29,473 bases of DNA from Hofstenia miamia. Its lineage: Eukaryota; Xenacoelomorpha; Acoela; Hofsteniidae. The stretch's first letter is position 1, and the number at the start of each line of letters is the position of its first letter. A model generated the notes under the pieces. The model did no database searches, had not been told where the DNA came from, and saw only the letters and a list, made by a program, of their open reading frames with translations. Of this stretch, positions 1 to 11,008 are shown one piece after another. A program made the translations under genes and the position numbers. The stretch is from NCBI GenBank assembly GCA_900660155.1, contig CABFPE010000075.1:602005-631477 (forward strand), read 5' to 3'.

Positions 1-32
<32 letters not shown>
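1..32. repeat. (TA)n microsatellite
   Basis: The window opens inside an uninterrupted TA dinucleotide run, so its true left edge is outside the window. Confidence 0.97.
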
Positions 33-38
<6 letters not shown>

Positions 39-973
39 ATAAAATATATTCTTTCCTTTTGCTTAATTTTATACTGATAAAATACTTATTTATTGCATTC
101 AATTTTATAACATTATTGCAGTATTACGTAAAACAAACTTATGACATCATTGAATTTCGCACGCAGGAAATTTAGAATTGATAAGCATCTATTTGAATTC
201 ATTAACTTTCAGTCATTATAAATATTGTAATCTTATATTTAGCTTAATAGGAAATTCATTACTAAATTACATCAATTCACACATTCTGACAGCCACATGT
301 TTAAAGAACAAGTACTACAAACTGAATTCATGGAATTTTAGTTTTCTCATTAAGTATATTATAAAAACAGTCATGCCCGATTATCTTAACTAAGACATCA
401 AATTTAAGGTTAAAATTATATTTTCAAAATTTGACTTGAATATAAGAAATGTAGGCCTAAGATTAAAGTATTCCTCAGTTTTTAAAAATTTTTACATATT
501 TGTTTTTGAATTTCCGGAATTGAATATTATGTCAAAAACTAACACATAGTATTCTACTTTCCATTTTAAAATTTTGAAATTATGAATAGGGGCTTATTAT
601 AAATGGGTCTATTGACATTTTTTGTATTTTTCGCACTTGCATATTCCAAACATCATTACATAAAAAGTAAGCAATTCAGTTTAAAGCATACTTTGTAATC
701 GCAAAAAACTTTGAAATTTGTTTTGAAATATGCGAACTTTATTCCCAAAAAATACATTCATGGCAAAGCACAACAAAAGTAGTGTTTGCTTTGCTATTAT
801 AGTTTAGGATTTTGCAATAAATTGTTAATGAACTGATTAATTATAAATATCAATTTTAAAGTGAAACATATTTTTACAGATGGTGGAATATCGCAAAATA
901 TATGTGGCCAATCAACACATTTTACATTTATACGGAATCCATCATTTTTATAAAATTTAAAATTGCTCCGCAG
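33..973. other. AT-rich intergenic sequence, no gene seen
   Basis: I find no coding signature here. The open frame at 178-393 begins with TTG, has biased low-complexity residues and resembles no family. The stretch just before 976 may hold the promoter, leader or outron of the peptide gene, but no TATA box can be singled out in sequence this rich in A and T. Confidence 0.6.
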
Positions 974-975
974 GC

Positions 976-1167
976 ATGCACATATATCTTTTTGCTCTAA
1001 TGTTAATGGTAAATGCATTTGTGCTTTGTGCAAATGCCACACCTAGTTCTCATTACGCTACAAACGCATTGAAGAAAATATATCAAGAGAATAAAAAGAA
1101 GGACACCAAACGTATTCTTCAAAGAAGAGGCTTCTCCAGAGATTTTTCAAACTTTTGGTACAGTTGA
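976..1167 (+). CDS. secreted neuropeptide-like precursor (63 aa)
   Basis: A small open frame encodes a typical prohormone layout. Residues 1-21 (MHIYLFALMLMVNAFVLCANA) form a hydrophobic signal peptide with a good small-residue cleavage site before TPSS. The mature part is lysine/arginine-rich and has no cysteine: KKK at about 40-42, KR at 45-46 and RR at 50-51. Cleavage at RR would release GFSRDFSNFWYS, ending at the stop with no C-terminal Gly, so no amidation is predicted. A 3' splice site (CTCCGCAG) lies two bases before the ATG, so the coding exon may be joined to an upstream leader exon or a spliced leader. AATAAA motifs at about 1627-1639 could end the transcript. The peptide family is not recognised. 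Prohormone architecture is seen directly; a signalling role is inference. Confidence 0.55.
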   Translation: MHIYLFALMLMVNAFVLCANATPSSHYATNALKKIYQENKKKDTKRILQRRGFSRDFSNFWYS

Positions 1168-2680
1168 GCTCAATTGGTGAATTTTATTTGAATTTCGTTT
1201 TTAACTTTGTTAATAAGCCAGAGACTTCAGTTTGTATTTTTATTTCTTATGTGAATTATTTAGTAAGATAAGACTTATTGTGAAATTTTACGTAATTAAT
1301 GCAGATAAGTTTTAATCACCTCATCTTTTCTCTAAATTTATGATTTATACTTAATTCACATTAATAGATTAAGCGGTCTCATTAACATCATTCTCCAAGA
1401 CTTTTGCAGTTTTTCAAATGGGGTAGCATATCATTTGTACCTAGCATTTTAAATATAATAATTACGAATAACTACTCTTGAATATACTTAAGCATAAAAG
1501 CAGAGATTATTTTATCCTTAGACTTTTACATCGTATTTTCTAAGTATTTTGCTTGCAAATTTAGACTTTTTTTGTTGCCGTGTATTACATCTCATAATGA
1601 TTTACTTTATCAATTATGTACTAAAAAATAAAAAATAAACTTAAAATATAATTTAGTCATTGGACGTGAACATGCATGGGCTTCAACGTCCTCGTCCTCT
1701 GTTTGTATAAGTCTGGTGTTTGAATTTCAAACTTATTGACAACATATACAGTAAATTCAATAATAATTTAATTAATGATACCAACGTAGTTTGACATTTT
1801 TTCTATGTCTTTTCTATATTTGATATTGTATAACTATCGTTTGACTTGCCATTTTGAAATAAATAGTGATTAAATTTTTCATTGAGTCATACTTTCGGAA
1901 TAGCACAAATAATTTAATATGTCTTAACTTTTGTTATTAATATTATACAACAATGAGTAAGTCCTTTAAAATTATTGGTGATAAAATTTACAAAATGGCA
2001 ATTTGGAATTTTACGGCAACTAATGTATGTAACCTACCTGTTAAATTTAGCTTACTTAAAATACAACATCACAGTTACAGATATGTACATAGAAATGATT
2101 TTAGACAAACAACGTTTCCCATACCTCCTAAGTGTACCTAGGAATCCAACCCTTTAAAATTGTAATATTAATTATTGGTGACCCGATTTGACCCGTTTAT
2201 TTTTGAAACAAAAACAAAATAGAAAAATAGTATCTTACAATTGAAATCATGCAGGTTATTGCTTAAACTTCAACGATATCTGTGTGAGCTCGAGCCCTAC
2301 TTGCTAGAAATATTTCCCGCTGTTGAGGAATTTCTCTCTAACTGAGAAGTAATTTGAACTACAAATGAGAAGTGTCAACGATCTGAAATTTTTAATCTCG
2401 ATTTGGCTCGATTCGTTTTACTTTTGAGTATTTTTGACTAAGCTCGCATTTCAAAGAGGCTCGTTTTTATGCTAGACGTTGTACGTTTTGTGAGTTTCTT
2501 TCCACAACAGTAAAAGGCTGTTCTGTCACACAACGCAAAACAAGGGAGTAATAAACTTCACAATGCTTACAATTTGTCTAATCTTGTGAACATTAATAGT
2601 AAACATCTGTATGTACATAACGGAAATTAATATGCAAGGAAATTTATAATGATGAAAAATTGATTTCAAGGTTTGTGATA
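1168..2680. other. 3' flank of peptide gene and intergenic DNA, no gene seen
   Basis: Apart from possible 3'-UTR sequence up to about 1640, nothing here reads as coding. The overlapping open frames at 1953-2157 are low-complexity and unlike any family. Clusters of GAGC/GCTC words occur at about 2288-2300 and 2398-2475 and are treated in the findings. Confidence 0.55.
1627..1639 (+). terminator. possible polyadenylation signals (AATAAA x2)
   Basis: Two AATAAA hexamers at 1627-1632 and 1634-1639 lie about 460 bp after the peptide-precursor stop codon. They are plausible as its poly(A) signal, but this hexamer is common by chance in such AT-rich DNA. Confidence 0.25.
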
Positions 2681-2682
2681 TT

Positions 2683-2882
2683 GATTGGCCAAGTGGATCC
2701 CCAGGACTCTTCCCTTTAAATATTTGTTGGGATACCTAAAAGGAAGAGTTTACCGTCAAAAGCCAACAAGGCAGCCATCAAAACAGAAATTCAATGAATT
2801 GAACCAGATATTACCAGTGATGGGATGGGCAGTTTCCAAGTTCATGTTAACACATGTTTGCTTTCAGGAAGGAAGCACATGA
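2683..2882 (+). pseudogene. mariner/IS630-type DDE transposase, C-terminal fragment
   Basis: The first frame (from 2683) reads DWPSGSPGLFPLN, matching the family signature W-P-x-x-S-P-D-L-x-P-L-D. After a frame change near 2715 the plus-strand frame continues LLGYLKGRVYRQKPTRQP, matching the family's WGYLKxKVYxxKP segment, and ends near a VCFQEGST that resembles the usual C-terminal R-x-x-x-C-x-x-x-G-G-x-H. These motifs are in the order seen in DDE3 transposases of the IS630/Tc1/mariner group. The D of the SPDL motif is G here, the frame is shifted and no upstream catalytic half or terminal inverted repeat is visible. This is a dead remnant. Confidence 0.6.
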
Positions 2883-3451
2883 AAAATGTTGTATTTAAAA
2901 ATAACTAATTAAAACTAGTATTTTTCAAGATTTTTTTAATGTTTTGTTCAGTAAAATCCATTTAATGATTAAGTAGCTATTAAAGATTGCTTGGGTCTCA
3001 TCATTATATATTACGCTGTATTGGTAAGATATCAACTAAAACAACTTGCCTTCTAAAAATGGCCAGTATCAATATTAAGAAAGGAAAAAAATGTGAGCAT
3101 ATTTTCATAAAATTTAGAGCAAGGTAACTCAATAATACTGTTATTTCTTCATTTGAATGAAGCTATGGTTATGTATGACATTGTATAATTGACTAAAATA
3201 TGAAACAATTAATCACATCACTCTTATTTAGAAAAACTATTATCTATGAAATCATATAAACGAGAGCATATAGGAACATTTCATTAAGTAAATTTGAATG
3301 AAAACAATTAGCAAGGATTTGAATTAAAACATCCTTATCAACACTTTCATAAATTTCCACTATTATTACAACTTAAAGAAAGTACTCTAAACACTGTAAA
3401 ATTTGCAATAATACAAGTGAGAAGACCTAACAATATAGAAATTCAAAAGTA

Positions 3452-3540
3452 TGAGTAGGCCTGGGTTGAGGCTCAGCCTTGCAAACCCACAAAAGCTAGG
3501 TCCAGAGGATGGACAAAGAATGAGACCTACTCAACCCAAG
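3452..3540. repeat. small imperfect inverted repeat
   Basis: TGGGTTGAG at 3462-3470 is the reverse complement of CTCAACCCA at 3530-3538. The adjoining TGAGTAGGCC (3452-3461) pairs 9 of 10 with GACCTACTCA (3523-3532), so two overlapping foldback pairings are possible. The segment is less AT-rich than its surroundings. No target-site duplication is visible. Confidence 0.4.
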
Positions 3541-5467
3541 TCCGTTAAGAGTTCGATATTAAATCTACATGTTATATATGCATATAAGCCAAATTGTGTC
3601 TTAAAATAGAAGTCCGCACATTTAGCTAAATTTTACTGATGCCATACCAGGCCGAACTCACCGCTTCATCAAAGCCCATTTCAACATATGGTTACCAAGC
3701 AGCTCCTATATCTTTGCTAAGACTGTATTAGTGGAAAAGATATTAACACTCAACATCATAGTGTAACCAAATGGTTTCATTGTTCTTTATCACATTTTCA
3801 AAAATTTTTCAACAAGCCAAATTGGAAATACCTGGATTGATATATCTAATGTGAAAATATGCTTCCTTGTGCTGATCAAAAGCTTTCAGTTTCTCCCCAT
3901 ACGTATTGCTCAGGCAATAAGCTCATAAAAGCAGCATTTATTTTCTGTAGATAGACAACTAATGTGGAAAGAATCCTTTAATTTGTGTTCTTTTTAAATT
4001 TTACATATCTTTAGTATTTTCTGAACTAGAGTGTTTATAAAAATTAACTTGGGAGATACATTTTAGAAGGATAGAACAGTTAAAACTAAAGAGTTGTGCA
4101 ATATTTGGCCTATTTTTTAGAATTTGTTAACATTTTCTGGCCAAATTCAGACATTATATCTAAAATTTTCAGGTTGATTCAAGAAATTGTATACAAAATT
4201 TAAAAAAATATAATTTAAACCTGCTATTTTTCAAGCATATTTGTAAGATCACATTCATACTGATAACCTAAATAATGGTATTATAATTTTTTTATTACAT
4301 TGCAAAATTAACGGCGTCTTTTAGTAAGTTTGAAAATAATAAACATAATACACTAGGAAGATTTATTGGAGATAAATGTAAAATTTTCAATTTTTTATGG
4401 CTGAATTTTTATGCCCCACACAACATGTTGTATTGTGTACATAACAAATTTAAAATCCTACTCAACAGCATCTTGTGTACACAAAACACAACGGCAAGCC
4501 TATTTTTTTTAAAAAATATTGTGCTCTAATTTACATTTTAAAATGTGATTATAGGAAATGTAAAATGAATGAAAAAATATGAAGTAACTGCATTATTAAA
4601 TCAACAAGCAATACTATAAATTTGCTTGGCTTAATAAAGGCTCGTTGTTTGTCGAATGAAGTACTCAAGCTCAACTCGGCTTGGTTCGTTGACAGGTCTG
4701 CTAAAAATACACACTGGACAATTTTTTCTGTGTTTTGAATAACTTTATATTTGAATTGCAAAGTGCTATAAATATTTCCAACTGCAAAGCAATTCCACAA
4801 CGTTGTTGAAGTTTCTTCTAGTTGTAACATTATAAATGTATTAAATTTACTAATGTAAGCCCCATTCTATTTTCTGCAAAAATTTGGTTTAGATTTTGAC
4901 CGAATTTTAGGACTCTTTAAAAGTTTAGAAACAAATTAAAATCAACACAAAATACGTCTAAAGAATTACAACAAATTTAAAAACACATTAAGTTTGTGTA
5001 ATTCAATGATTACCCAATATTCAAATTAGACTTTATTCAGACATGCTTCTTTGTGCTTTTGTATACATGGTACATTTATTTCACTTTCATTTATTTATAA
5101 AATAAATGTGACCCAGTGACACATCTGACCAGGAAGATTTAGGTGGCTGACTCGTCAAGAAATCCCTCTCCCACAGACCTGGTTGCAACTCTGATACGAC
5201 ATATACCCATAATGATTTTCAGCACTGGGATTTCATTTCCCCAATATTTAAGATATTGATTAGCACAGCTATATCCTGCACAATCCATTTATGAATTATA
5301 ATATGAGTAACTTTCAACCTTGTACAATTATTGATAATTTTGTGCTAGATTTCTATTGGGATTGTTAAAGTACTTAGGATTCATATTATAATAATGATAA
5401 TAATGATGGAACGTTTAAGAAAAAAAGTTCTTATTTAATCCTACTAAGCAAAAATAGAAAAATGAAA

Positions 5468-5468
5468 T

Positions 5469-5500
<32 letters not shown>
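5468..5500. repeat. (TA)n microsatellite, one interruption
   Basis: A TA dinucleotide run of about 33 bases is broken by a single C. Confidence 0.95.
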
Positions 5501-6143
5501 CAATAGAAATAGTGTATTGTGCTGTATAACGTTTTCAATTAGACAGTACACTGTGTTACCCAATATACTTTACTGGCTGATTGTGGTTTCATCTTTGAAC
5601 AATAATGAATGTCATTGAGCCACAGTCCAATGTTGATACGTTTTTGCAAACACAATCCTGTAATGAACATTTTTGGGACATAAAGGTGGGTGTTGACTGC
5701 CTTTATCATTGAAAGCCTCTGTTAACAACATATTGATGAATATAGTGTATACTAGGTAATTTATAGTACTGCTTGTTAATTTGATTATGCAGATTTATTA
5801 AATTTTTCATCCAATATACCTTTCTTATAATTTTATTTTAGAAATGTTTATTAAATAATAGGAAGCGCTATAAAAAACTCTGACAACAAGATATTTTTTA
5901 AAAAATGTTGAGCTAAAACGAGCCTTATTGAAAGAGCCGAGGCGAGCTGAATTTATTTAAACTTAAAACGAGCAAGCGTAGCCGAGCTTAAAATTTCCGC
6001 TCGTTGAAAGTCTGGTACACGATCCAGCAAGGAGATTAACTATGCATAATCTCAAAATGGTTTGCTTTTCCACTTGTGTTATGAAACGTTTTAAATATGT
6101 AAAAGAACTAGAGGGATGGGATCCTGATAATGAATTGAATATA

Positions 6144-6183
6144 CCGGATAATTTCGGATATTTTGACTGCCGGATACCGGATA
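6144..6183. repeat. CCGGATA motif cluster
   Basis: CCGGATA occurs at 6144-6150, 6170-6176 and 6177-6183, with a near copy (TCGGATA) at 6154-6160. The last two are directly tandem. This stands out in AT-rich surroundings. Subterminal motif clusters of this sort occur in DNA transposons, but no partner end was found. Confidence 0.6.
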
Positions 6184-7804
6184 ATATATTATTAGTAGGG
6201 AAACAAGAAATATGACTTTAAAAAAACAAAATGTTACGCTTTTTATAACGAAAATATGAAGGAATTTAGTTAAATACGCCCTAAATATGACCATCCATTT
6301 TTCAAAATGATTTGAGCAATATAAAACCGTTTTCTATTACTGAGAACAAGGTATAAAAAAATACAAAATCTCCTACATAATAAAAAGTCATTTTTTAAAG
6401 CAAATACTTCTCTAAATTAATACAATAGCACATAAATTTCCATCTATTATTGTGGCTAAGACTTCTCTCATAGGCAATGACTTTTCTCAATATATAGATA
6501 TTTCTCTCAGCTGCAGCCGATGTTGCTTGACATTTTCGTAATCTAGCATAAAATTCCGATTAAATGTCAATTACCCCTTCCTACCATTAAAGCAGTGAAA
6601 CAATTATTTTCTAATCGTGACTTGATATAGGCCTTTATTTTACAGGTATCATTTCCAAGATCACGAGTGGGAGTAATAACAACATTTGGTGGGATTTCAG
6701 CTCTGTCAAACTTTGATATTTTATGATAGCAACCTTAATTGAAGCAATTGGATTGTCAACCATAATATATTTTTCTTAAATAACCATGGTGCAATTTTGC
6801 AACAGGTGTGCTTTGCAAAATCCATGAAATAATGTATATAGTTCTTTTAATATTTTTCCAGCTGCAAGCATACATATGGCCAGTCGTAGAAACGCGTCGG
6901 CCACTTGGTCGGGTTAGGTCAACAATTAGCTGGCAATTAAACTTCTCTGGGGTTAGGCCATGAAGTACACTAATTGAAATTGAATTAATATCATATATAT
7001 ATAATTTTGGTTCAAATGGTTTAAAGCAATCACAATCCAGAATTTATTTTTAAATATTTTTCTTAAATTAATTAAACTATGGCAACGTATTGCAGAACCA
7101 CTGGGTTGAAACTAGAGGGAACTATGCCAGTGGACTTAATGTCAAAGCAGAAGGTGGCTTAAGTGAACATTCACTAGAGCAACAGTGATTCTAACTAAGT
7201 AACAAGAGAACACGATTGAACTGAACTTTTTTTCTCTATTTACAGATACTTAGGTGTGTCTTATATACAATGCGTATTAACAATATGTAGAAACATACAA
7301 ACTAGTCACTAGTAAACACGAAAAGCGTGTGAGCTGGCCAATACTAGAAAACAGTACCTGTCGAGCTATAGTTGGCTGCAAAAAAATGAGACTGAACACC
7401 TATTTTTTCACGCTTTGTGGAAACGTAATTTTTGTCTAAACACGAAAGTTCTATTCATCAAATCACACGCTCTTCCTGGTTAACTCCCAATCTAAAAAAA
7501 CTTGTCAAATGCAAAAATCGGGCTTAAAAAACCTACATAAAAAATAAAACTGTTGAAAACTACAGGCTATATAAGATTGCAAGGAATAAATCAAATATTG
7601 AACTAAGAGCAGCACAAAACCGCTACATGAAATCACTATTTAGTAGAATAAATGACCCTAAACGAAAATGGGACTTTATCAACAACGCACTGAATAGGAA
7701 TAAAGGTCGTGTTCAACAATTGCATTATAGTGAATACAAACAAAAGAACTTGGGTAGAGATTCGTGAAAGAGACCCAGCATTAATAAAAATTCTAAAAAC
7801 TAGC

Positions 7805-8940
7805 TTAGAAAATGAATCTTGGACCTTCGCTGCCATTTATACCTGAAAAATCTAGATACAAAGTTCCCCAAAATTCTTTTTCATTCAGATTTGTGACCCG
7901 ATATGAAGTTCTTAAAGCTATAGCTAAGCTAAAGGTCAATAAATCAAGCGGACCTTCCGAAATATCGGCATGATTTATTAAAGAGTGTGCAAAATTCATC
8001 GTTAGTCCTTTATGTCATCAATCACTGCATAAAACTAAATACTTTTCCATCAATATTAAAATTAGCTAATGTTACTCCCATATATAAAAAAGATAACCCT
8101 TTAAGATGTTGCAATTACCGGCCTATATCAATTATCTCCCCTTTTGCAAAAATTTTCGAAAAACTAATATTTGACCAAATTAACACTTATCTCTATAACA
8201 ACTCGATTCTTTCGAATACTCAATTCGGCTTTCGCAAAGGTCACTCCACCTCTGATGCCTTACTTTACGCTACTGAAAATTGGAGATCTTATCTTGATAA
8301 TAATCTTTTTGTCACAATTGCTTCTGTCGACTTGTCCAAAGCATTTGACTCCATTGATCATCAGATTCTTCTTAGAAAACTAGAATACATTGGTTTCGAT
8401 TCTAATAGTATAAATTTAATAAGATGCTTCTTAAGTGATCGATTTCAAAGAGTCAAAGTAAATGGTATATTTTCTAACTGGGGTAAAACTTACAAAGGTG
8501 TTCCACAAGGTACGATTTTAGGACCTCTGTTTTTTCGTTGTATGTTAATGATTTAAATTGCAGTTTAAGCAATAAATGCGGAATAGTGCAGTATGCTGAC
8601 GATACATGTATATACACATATGATTATCAAATAGAAATGTCGATTAATAAATTAGAAAAAAATCTATCTCAATTGCTAAGATACTTCAATATTCTTAATT
8701 TAACTGTAAATCCCATTAAAACAGAATTCTGTGTTATGTCTCCATTTAATAAAGATCATCGATCACATATTATAAATTTTTCAGGGTCAAAAATTGCTCA
8801 AGTTGAAACTTTCAAATACCTTGGAGTAACAATTGACAATAAATTAAACTATTCAAATCACATACGCATAATGTTACGCAAAATGGCTATGGGGATTAAA
8901 ACTATTGCGCATGTAGGCAATTTTATAAATGCAAAATGAA
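7805..8940 (+). pseudogene. non-LTR reverse transcriptase (frameshifted)
   Basis: RT motifs appear in order: LKLANVTPIYKKDNP and NYRPISIISPFAKIFEKLI (about 8060-8170), GFRKGHSTSDAL (8228-8265), the catalytic block VDLSKAFDSIDH (8325-8360), and GVPQGTILGPLF (8499-8530). A one-base slip in the six-T run at 8530-8535 breaks the frame. The next frame resumes at YVNDL and carries the active-site QYADD (YADD at 8592-8603), then FKYLGVTIDNKLNYSNHI. A stop at 8938 ends it. The stretch at 7805-7985 (RYEVLKAIAKLKVNKSSGPSEIS) is the RT N-terminus in another frame, ended by a stop. Both aspartate motifs survive, so decay came from indels and not from active-site loss. Confidence 0.9.
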
Positions 8941-9207
8941 ATTAATGTTAGTTAACTCTTTAGTATTAAGTCATTACAGATACTGAAATATCTTATTTAA
9001 TAACATAAACCACTCATTAATAAATACATTTGATTCACAAATCAAATGGGCAGCTAATATTTATGACGAAAATTATTCTATTATTGGAAAACGTTTATAT
9101 TGTATTAATGATGCTTCATATTTCATAAGATACTTTTCATTAATAAAATTTTGGGATATCTCAAACCAGCGCTCACCTTATAGTAAACTGCAATTTCCCC
9201 TATATGC

Positions 9208-9399
9208 GTGTTCAACTTATCATTCGAGGACATCCAAAGTAAAGTGAAGTTCAAGAAGCATTTTCTTAAAAATTCATTTTTAAACTCAGCGGTTGATCTA
9301 TGGAATAACTTACCAATTGAAATAAAGCGAATCAAAAAGCGAATTAAATTTAAAAATCAAATTAATAACTACCTCTTTAAACAATATATCCCTAAATAG
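9208..9399 (+). pseudogene. non-LTR ORF2 C-terminal domain
   Basis: The frame reads FKKHFLKNSFLNSAVDLWNNLP followed by a Lys-rich tail ending NYLFKQYIPK. The WNNLP motif and the basic FKxxINNYL tail are typical of the extreme C-terminus of CR1/L2/Jockey-like ORF2 proteins. It is separated from the RT block by 270 bp with several stops, so it belongs to the same decayed ORF. Confidence 0.75.
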
Positions 9400-9540
9400 G
9401 TTCTACATCATGGAAAGGATTCCAGTTCTTTAAAAGATATTATTAATTAGCAATAAACTGGGTAAACTGATAATTCCGAATTCATGTTTTTTGTTATTAT
9501 GTTTTTATAGTTTTTGTGTATTTTATGTTGTTATTGACGC

Positions 9541-9630
9541 ATTAAGTGTAGTATTAGCAGCTTTTGTTGAGGTGTATAATTATGCCAATGTACTACACTT
9601 AATAAGAAATTCTATTCTCTTCTATTCTAT
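9541..9630 (+). promoter_or_regulatory. 3'-UTR stem-loop and TTCTA tail of the non-LTR element
   Basis: ATTAAGTGTAGTA (9541-9553) is the perfect reverse complement of TACTACACTTAAT (9591-9603), giving a 13-bp stem with a 37-base loop. Seven bases later comes a pentamer tail, TTCTA TTCTC TTCTA TTCTA (9610-9629). In CR1- and UnaL2-type elements a 3' stem-loop and a short tandem tail are recognised by the element's own RT to prime at the target. The geometry is seen directly; the function is by analogy. Confidence 0.65.
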
Positions 9631-10206
9631 ACGATAGAAATCATTTTTTGGACAATTTTATGCCCTGCCATCAATAAACAATGTCATTGAAAGACTAGCT
9701 TTCATGCGTATAAATATAAACCTTAAAGTTTTGGGAACCTCATAAATCATTGCAATTTCTGGAAAAATATGATTAGATTTTGAATTTATTGCAAATATAT
9801 AATCGTTTTATAATATAAAATAAAAAATTGAAGCCCCCACCCCATTCAAAATCTTCTAGGACTGCGCCTGTTGGTATTACACATTTATTTATTAGTAACA
9901 TTATGATGTAAAATGAAAACATAAATACACATGTAGAAATTTCATTCCATTTTTGTAATAAGGAAAGCCTATTTTAATGTGAATTGAGAAAATACCTACA
10001 CCCTAAGTGATTGCTATATTTCGAAAACACTTTAAGATTGGTCAGAAACAAAAATTGCTCCACAATAATAAAATCTTTCAGGGCGTCTTTAATCATTGAA
10101 GGACAAACTTGTTACTAAGGTTCCCATAATAAACGGTTAATTTCTTGACATTGTCTTTTTGCATAATACTTATGTTTTACTAGTTTTATTCTCTATCCGT
10201 ACTCAC
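9631..10206. other. intergenic, nothing recognised
   Basis: AT-rich sequence following the non-LTR tail. No open frame of note and no repeat structure that I could identify. Confidence 0.6.
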
Positions 10207-10333
10207 CCCACCATTAACATTGGTACCAATAGCAGCACTACCCGCAGGTAGTGGCGGGGAAAAGTCGCCCAGCCCTTGTCGAGCCCACTTGGCTACACGC
10301 TTGTCTGGAAGGAGAACATTATCACCCCAAATT
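10207..10333 (-). CDS. candidate isolated coding exon (unassigned)
   Basis: On the minus strand a 127-bp block is clearly richer in G and C than its surroundings. It sits between a good acceptor (CTAACTGCAG, plus-strand 10334-10343) and a strong donor (GTGAGT, plus-strand 10201-10206). After one leading base it is open for 42 codons, reading WGDNVLLPDKRVAKWARQGL and then a Gly/Ala/Pro-rich stretch ending GTNVNGG. It ends in phase 0. Residue composition is protein-like, unlike the Asn/Lys/Ile-rich chance frames nearby. I do not recognise the family, and no partner exon was found within the neighbouring repeat-filled DNA, so it could be one exon of a gene with long introns or a relic. Confidence 0.35.
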
Positions 10334-10570
10334 CTGCAGTTAGCTCATAGTGCAATGCTTCTCTAAAAATAGACTACACTCTTTATAAATACAGTCATCA
10401 ACTATTGAGAAAAATATGTTATCCCTAAAATCGCAGTGAGTAATTTAATTGAAATGAATGAATTTAGAACCTCTTTATAACATATAATCAGATTCCATTA
10501 AAGGAAGTCCAAAAATTTAATTTTTTTTTATAGTTTATGCGAAACAAAAATTTTTTTAGATTTCTCATTA

Positions 10571-10927
10571 AAATGCAAGGGGCCTATAAAGTCTCAATCC
10601 CCGCAAAATCGATCAAATATTTCTTTTAAAAAATTAGAGCCCTACAATGCATATTGTTTCACCATACAAGACGTGGCGGCACCAAAATACAGACTAATTT
10701 AGAGCAATCGCTAAATATATTGTTTTTTCTGTGCATTCTTGAGAAAATATAGGGGTGAATAAGATGCAAATTGCCTCAAAATCTAACAAACATTTCCTTT
10801 GAAGAAAAGCAGCACCACAATGCACATTGCTTCGTCATTCAGAAAGATTTTGTGACGGTAGAAAACTGCATGCCAATTTAGAGCAATCGCTAAAAATATT
10901 TTTTATGCCATGTGTATTAAGATAGTA
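10571..10927. repeat. diverged tandem duplication, about 180-bp unit
   Basis: Two successive units share the same order of words: ATGCAA, TTTC(C)TTT, CACAATGC/TACAATGC, ATTGYTTC, then an identical 20-mer at 10696-10715 and 10875-10894, then CTAAATAT and TGTGCATTC/TGTGTATT. The offset is 179 bp. The units differ elsewhere by substitutions and small indels. Only two units are clear, so this may be a short satellite or part of a dispersed repeat. Confidence 0.65.
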
Positions 10928-11008
10928 CGCGAAATCAATTTTCGTACGCCAATGCGCGATAGAAATTTTTCGAAGCAAAAAAATATTACGTGTAATGTCT
11001 ATACGGGT

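Larger units (their letters stand above)
2883..7439. other. long AT-rich intergenic stretch with small repeats
   Basis: No exon or gene can be supported over 4.5 kb. The minus-strand open frames at 4549-4830 and 6091-6294 are hydrophobic/low-complexity and overlap repeat-like words. Contents I can name are a small inverted repeat near 3452-3540, a TA microsatellite at 5468-5500, GAGC-rich clusters near 4640-4700 and 5915-6012, and a CCGGATA cluster at 6144-6183. Confidence 0.55.
7440..9630 (+). mobile_element. non-LTR retrotransposon, CR1/L2/Rex-like, 5' truncated
   Basis: The element reads left to right: the linker between endonuclease and reverse transcriptase (7440-7770, including a WLTPNLKKLVKCKNRA stretch and KRKWDFINNALNRNKGR), the reverse transcriptase (about 7800-8940), the C-terminal domain (9208-9399), a 3' UTR with a perfect stem-loop, and a TTCTA-type tandem tail at 9610-9630. 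No endonuclease domain is seen, so the 5' end is lost, as is common for non-LTR insertions. Frameshifts and stops show that it is dead. Assignment to the CR1/L2/Rex group rests on RT sequence feel, the C-terminal WNNLP motif and the 3' tail; the exact clade is uncertain. Confidence 0.85.

Noticed and set aside
4549..4830. 93-codon minus-strand frame
   Set aside because: It overlaps a GAGC-rich repeat patch, ends in a low-complexity hydrophobic tail, and shows no splice or family support.
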